Below, in pieces: positions 45,901-51,900 of a DNA stretch of 64,000 nt (position 1 is the stretch's first letter; each line of letters starts with the position of its first letter). The stretch covers positions 6,076,001 to 6,140,000 of the forward strand of contig NZ_CP127295.1 in assembly GCF_030285665.1 (NCBI RefSeq), read 5' to 3'. The translations under genes were made by a program, and so were the position numbers. This DNA is from Amycolatopsis mongoliensis. GTDB lineage: Bacteria > Actinomycetota > Actinomycetes > Mycobacteriales > Pseudonocardiaceae. The notes under the pieces were generated by a model. It ran no database searches, had not been told where the DNA came from, and worked only from the letters and a program-made list of their open reading frames with translations.

Positions 45901-48900
45901 CAGCTGCCACCACGGCCGCTCGACGGCGCGCGCAATCCGTTTTACGTCTTCGTCACCGCGGCGGACGGCGGGTTCGCCGTCGGCGGCCGGATCGTCGACG
46001 GGACCGAGCTGGCCACGCACGTGACCGGGACCGATGCGTACCGGGCCGCGCTCGCGGCGCAGCCGGGCCTGCCGGTCAGCGTGATCAGTACCGGGGCGGC
46101 CGCCTCGGCGCTGCGCGAGTTCAGCGATGCCTTGCGCGGTGACGGTCCCTATCGGGAGATGTACGCGGCCGACCTGCCCGTGTCGCACCAGCCGCAGTTC
46201 GGCGGTTTCCACCGCATCTCGCGCCCGCGCCTCGAAGACCTGAACTGGGTGCGGCTGGCCGATGCGCACGGGCGGGCCTACGGGGTGGGCTTCCCGGCCG
46301 GCACCAGCGCGGGCCGCGACATGGTGGCGAACGCCGGTGTCGCCACCGACCACGCCCAGCGCCTCATCGCCCAGCGTCACGATGGCGCCGGGACCGACGA
46401 CGAGGAGCAGCGGACGGAGACGGTCGCGGCCTGGGCCGGGGCTACCGAGGAAGACCGCGCGCGTCCACTGCATCTGATGTCGGCGAGTGCCGATGGCGCG
46501 CTCGTCGTGCAGTTCGAGAACGGCTACGAACTCGAGCTCCTCGAGGACGAGTACGCGGAGCTGGTCGCGGCGACCGATGTCTTCGCGCAGGCGAGCGCCG
46601 ACGCCGTGCGGCGTCCCCTGATCGTGGCCACCAGGGAGTCGACCGGGGATCCCGGCGCCCCGGACCCCAACCCGGGCCTGCTGGCCGCGTTGAAGAAGCT
46701 GTCGGGGCCGTGGCAGAGCCACTCGTTCACCGGGGACGTGACGACCGACGACACCGCGGGTTTCCTGGTCCTGCCGAAGGGTGCGGAGTTCACCCGGACC
46801 CCGCTGACGCTCGGCGACGTGGACCACGTTTCCCTCGGCCCGGTCTTCGGTTTCCCCACCGGCGCGGACCGGGCCGTGGTCGCCGACCGGCTCCGGCAGT
46901 TCGCCGAAGCGGTCGCCGCCGGAACGGCGGACACCCGCGGCGAATGGGACGACCGCGAGCCGGTCTTCGTTTCCCTCGACGGCGCGGTGAGCCATGCGAA
47001 GGTGGGCCTGCCGGACGGGATCGCGGCGGAGATCGACGGCCGGGACCTCGGTGAGCAGGTGCTCTCGGACCCGGACTTCGTCAGCCTGCTGCGCGGCGAA
47101 CCCGCCCGGCCGATCGTGCTGGTCTCCCGGGACGGCGCGGTCCGGAAGAACTTCGGCGGGCTGGGCTTCGACTTCGCCGGCGCCCTGCGCGCGGCCGGGT
47201 ACTTCCCGGACGTCTACGCGCCCACCGGGGACGCGCGGATCGAACCCCACGGCATCGTCCGGGAGGCGGGTACCCGATTCGAACTCGTCTCGGGCTGGCG
47301 GGCCGGCGACCTCAGGACGACCACGCTGAGCAGCGACGACGGCTCGGTCGTGGTCATGATCGTGCGTTCGCGCGGCGACAGCGGACTGGTCCAGCAGGTG
47401 CGGAACTGGCTCGGCGGGGCCCGCCGCGAAGCGCTCGGGTCCGTCCTCGACCAGCATGGCTTGCGGCACGACACGCCGTGGGACCCGGCCGTGCCCCCGG
47501 TGCTCGTCGTCGGTCGTCGCGGTCCGGACGGCGTGTACTCGGTCATCCGCCACGACGGTGCCGAGGACACGGTCTCGCAGAAGGCGCTCGGCGAGGTGCT
47601 GCGCGACGACGAGGGGCTGCGCGCCGAACTGGGCCACGACGGGGAAATCCCGCTCCTCGTGCTCGGAATGGGCGGTGAGACGCCGCCGCTCGGGGAGTTC
47701 GCCGCCGAGCTGGTGCACGGCGGGTACTCGCGCACGATGTACCGCCCGCTGGGTGCGGTCTCGTTCGCGGCGCCGGGCGAGCTCATCGTCGAGGGCGGGG
47801 GGTTCGAGAAGCTCGACGCGATCCGGCCCGAGCCGGGGAACCTGGTGAGCTACCCGCACGTGCGGCTCGACGGTGTCGTACACGGCCAGTTCTTCCCCAG
47901 CCGGCCCTTCGACGCTCCTCAGGACGCCTTGGACGGGCTGCACTACGTCGGCGAGAAGCAGCGGACCTACTTCCGGCAGGTGCGGGGGAAGGGCCTGAAC
48001 ACGCTGGTCGTCGACCGGGAGGTGCAAGCACCCTGGGCGGGGAAGAGCCCTTGGCTGGCCGACGGGCACGGCTCCTTCCCGGAGGGGCTGGACTTCGCGA
48101 TGGCCACCGGCCGCCCCCACGCGCGCGGCGATGTGCTGTCTTTGACGGAGGCGGCAGCGGCGCGAGCGATCTACGGCAGCGAAATCTTCGTGAAGGCGGG
48201 TGTCGAACCGGACCGGCCGGTGCTGCTGGGCCACTGTCAGAGCGATGCCACCTCCCCGGAGCACCCCGTCTCGGTGGCCTTCCTGATCAAGCAGGCGTGG
48301 GAACGGGACTTCCGGCCGGTGACGCTGTACGGCGCCGACAACGACGTGCGCGTGAACCTCCTGGGCCGGCGGTGGGTGGCCGACGGCGGCCACTTCACCG
48401 AGATCGGCGTGGTCTCGGCGCCTGAGCCGGGCACCTTCGCAGGACCGACCCAGGCCGGAGAAGGCCACGTCAAGAGCGGCCACTTCGCCGGAACCACGGT
48501 GGAGCGAAGCCGGACCGGAACTCCCGGGTACGACTCCGAGCTGGACGCTGAGGGCGACACGGACCCGGACGTCCCGATGGCGGACGCGTCCACGGACGAC
48601 CCCCACGAATCGGAGCCGGACGCGGAAGGGGAAATCGATCCGGGCTACGCGGCACCGGCCTCCGCCGACGTCGCGGACCTCGTCGGTCAGCTGTCCGACG
48701 AGATCTCGCAGATGGACCGGCACCTGGCGGTGTTTCCCGCCGGCTTCGCCCCCGAGCTGCGCGAGCGGATGGAGGTGTGGTCCGCGGACGCGGAGCGTCT
48801 CGCGGCAGCGGGGCTGTCGCACCGGGCCGCGGCAGAGCTGGCGAATCGGCTGGCGGGCGCCCGGAGACTGACCGGCCACCTGCGGGACCTGCGGCAGCAG

Positions 48901-51900
48901 CACATGGTCCGGGGCTACGAGGGCGTGGTGGCCGTGGTCGAGGACGAAGAAAATCCTTTGACCTTCCATCCCGCCGGTATTCCGGGCGGCTTGACCGCCA
49001 GGCCCGACGCGCGGTTCGGTTTCGAGATCGAATTCCAGCTGCTCGACGAAGAATTCGAGAATGTGGAGAGGGCGCTACGCCCGAGGCTGGACGAAGCGGG
49101 CTTCGGCGCATGGATGCTGGAGGCGGAATCGTCCGACGAAGGCGGCGTGGAGGTGGTCTCCCCGATTCTCAACGGCGTGGCGAAGAGCTGGGCCGATCTG
49201 ACGAAAGTGCTCGAGATCATCCGGTCGCACCGCGGTGCCGGCGGCGAATCGCCTGACGCCGGTTACATGGGCGGGCACGTGAACTTCAGCTTCGAGGAGC
49301 AACCCGAGCTACCCGTGTACGGGCGGCTGGCGCAGCTCAACAAAGCGTTCGAGAGCGTCCTCTACCGCCTGGGCAACCACTACGGCACGACCCCGCGCCA
49401 GCGCATGCTGTGGGCGATCGGTCCCAACCCGCTCCCTGCGGACCCCGCCGAGGTCACCTCGATCGATGAGGTCCGGACCTTGAGCTCCGGCAAGTACGAC
49501 GCGCTCAACTTCCGGCACGTGTCTGGCGATCCGGATGACCGGCTGGAGTTCCGGTTCTGGTCGAGCAGCCTGGACCCCGCGGTGTGGCAGGTGCGCGCCG
49601 AGATCTCGGCGGCCATGGTCCTGGCCGCGGGGGACCGGTCGATTTATCGCCGCCTGGACGAGCTGATGGCCGCCCCGAGACTGCTGGGCCACTACCAGGA
49701 GGCGCCGACGCGGGAAGCGGAACTCGGTCTCCTGCTCGACTTCCTGGAGCTGCTGCCGTTGAGCCCGGCGGCGCAGAAGCTGGCGGTTGAGCTGTACGCC
49801 TGGACCCCGCCGTGGACGCAGCTGGGCGACAACGACCACCAACTCCGGGCCCAGGTCATCGTCGGCCCCGGTGCCCGCGGGTGGCTGTATCCGACCCGGG
49901 GCGACAGCGTGCGTGAAGCGGTGCGTGCGGTCAGCGAGCTGCCGGAGTATCCGCGCGTGCGGGTCGTTGCCGCAACGCTGACTCCCGGCCGGCACACCGT
50001 CGAATTGTGGCGGGCCGATCCCGTTCCGTTCGCGGGCTTCGCCAAGGTCTTGTCGCTACGCGACAGGGCGGCCAACGCCGCCGACGCGGTGGCGGAGGGT
50101 GCCGGTCTCGAACGGCGCCTCGTGCTGGCGGTGGCGGGCGGCGCATCGCGGCTCGGGCCCGCGGTCGTGAACGAGTTCAAGGTGCCTGTCGTGGCGACCG
50201 ACGGCCAGGTGCGGGTCACGGGGGACGGCGGTCTCGAGTCAGACCTGGAATGGGTCGAATTGCGCGCTGGAAAGCCACCCCAGCGCACCGGTTTCACCGA
50301 CCTCGGGCAGGCACTGGAGGTGATGGCCCGGACGCAGGCCGCCGGGGACCGGGAGCAGGAGACCCCGGCCTTCACCGCGCCGCCGGCGTGGTCCGGGTTC
50401 GGCGGTACGCCGTTTCTCACGCTCGGCGACTCGGCACCCGCGTCGCCCGGGACGACGGTCGCGCAGCCGGCCACGCCGGCCCAGGCACCCGTGCCCGCAC
50501 ACGAGGTCTCCGCGGATGATGTGCGCTGGCTGGTGGCGAAGAACGCGCACGGCCAGGAGACCGTGCTGACCGTGACCGACGGCGACGAGCAGGCCGACTA
50601 CCTGATCCAGACGATCGGCTGGACCACCGGGCAGAGCGACCGCGTGCTCGGGATGACCCGCACCGACTCCACCGGCGAGACCGCCACCGTCGAGGTGACC
50701 GCGGACTGGGCCGACGGCGCGAATCCGCTGCGCCTGCTCCTCAGCGCCGTGAACGGCCGGTACTTCGCGCCGCTGAAGGGCAGCCGCCACGCAATGCTCA
50801 CGCCCGCGGAGATGGCGGAGCGGGTCGCCGCGAGTGCGGAGTTCCGGCGGCTGACCGCCGGCCCGGTGCGCCCGTCGCTGGCCGTGATCACCTACCAGAA
50901 CGACGCACAGCCGGGTGATCACTCACTCAACGAGGCTTTCCTGGCGAAGCTCACCGAACTGACCGGCCCGTGGCAGTCCTGGCACTACGCCGGAACCATG
51001 AGCCTCCGCGAGGAAGGCGTCCTCGTCGTCGCCCACCCGTTCACGGCCGGACCGCCGGTGAAGCCGGCCGACGTCCGGTACCCGGCGAACGGCAACGCTT
51101 TCGCCTTCCACGCCGCCATCCCGGCCTACACCGACGAGCGGGATCCGCTGGTCATCGGTTTGACCGCCGGCGAGACCTCGGCCCGGATCGAGCTGTCGAA
51201 CGGTGCGTTCACCGACTTGGGCGGCAGCGCGCTGGGCGAGCTGCTGCTCGGTGATCCGGAATTCCGGCGGCGGCTCGAGGAGAACCGGCCCGTGGTTCTC
51301 GACACCGATGCCGACGGCGTCCGGGTCGGCCACGGCGGGCTCGGTTTCGATTTCGCCGGTGCCCTGCGCGCGCAGGGATTCTTCAACGACGTCTACGTGC
51401 GCGCCGCGGACGGCACGCTGACGCTGGTGTCGGTGCCGCGGGCCGGCGACCTGCAGACCACGGTGATCACCGGTCCGAACGGGGAACCGATCGGCGAGTT
51501 CGTCCGCTTCCCCGGGGATGCCGCCACGCTCGCGCGGGTCCAGCGCTGGGCCGCGAAGGACTCCGGCACGCTCTCGGCTTTCCTCACCGCGGACGGGACG
51601 TGGGCGGTTTCCCCCTGGCAGCGGCGTCCGGTGCTGCTGTTCGCGCAGCGGAGCGAAACCGGGTACCGAGCCCTCCGCACGGACGGCAAGGAACTGGACC
51701 TGGCCTCGGGGGAGCTGGCGCGCTCCTTGCGTGACGGCCGGGAGCTGCGCGAAATGCTGGGCACCGAGGGCGCGACGGCGGGTCACGAGGGACAGGAAGC
51801 CGGAGTCGTGCTGGCGAGCCTCGGTGGGCCGTCGGCCGGCCTCCATGAGTTCGCCGACACGTTCGTTCCCGCCGGCTACTCGCGAAGCTTCTACGGTCCG

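Noticed and set aside
39415..48969. Two further long minus-strand frames (1,341 and 1,469 codons)
   Set aside because: Shadow frames of the long units of the giant gene, with no recognisable protein features.
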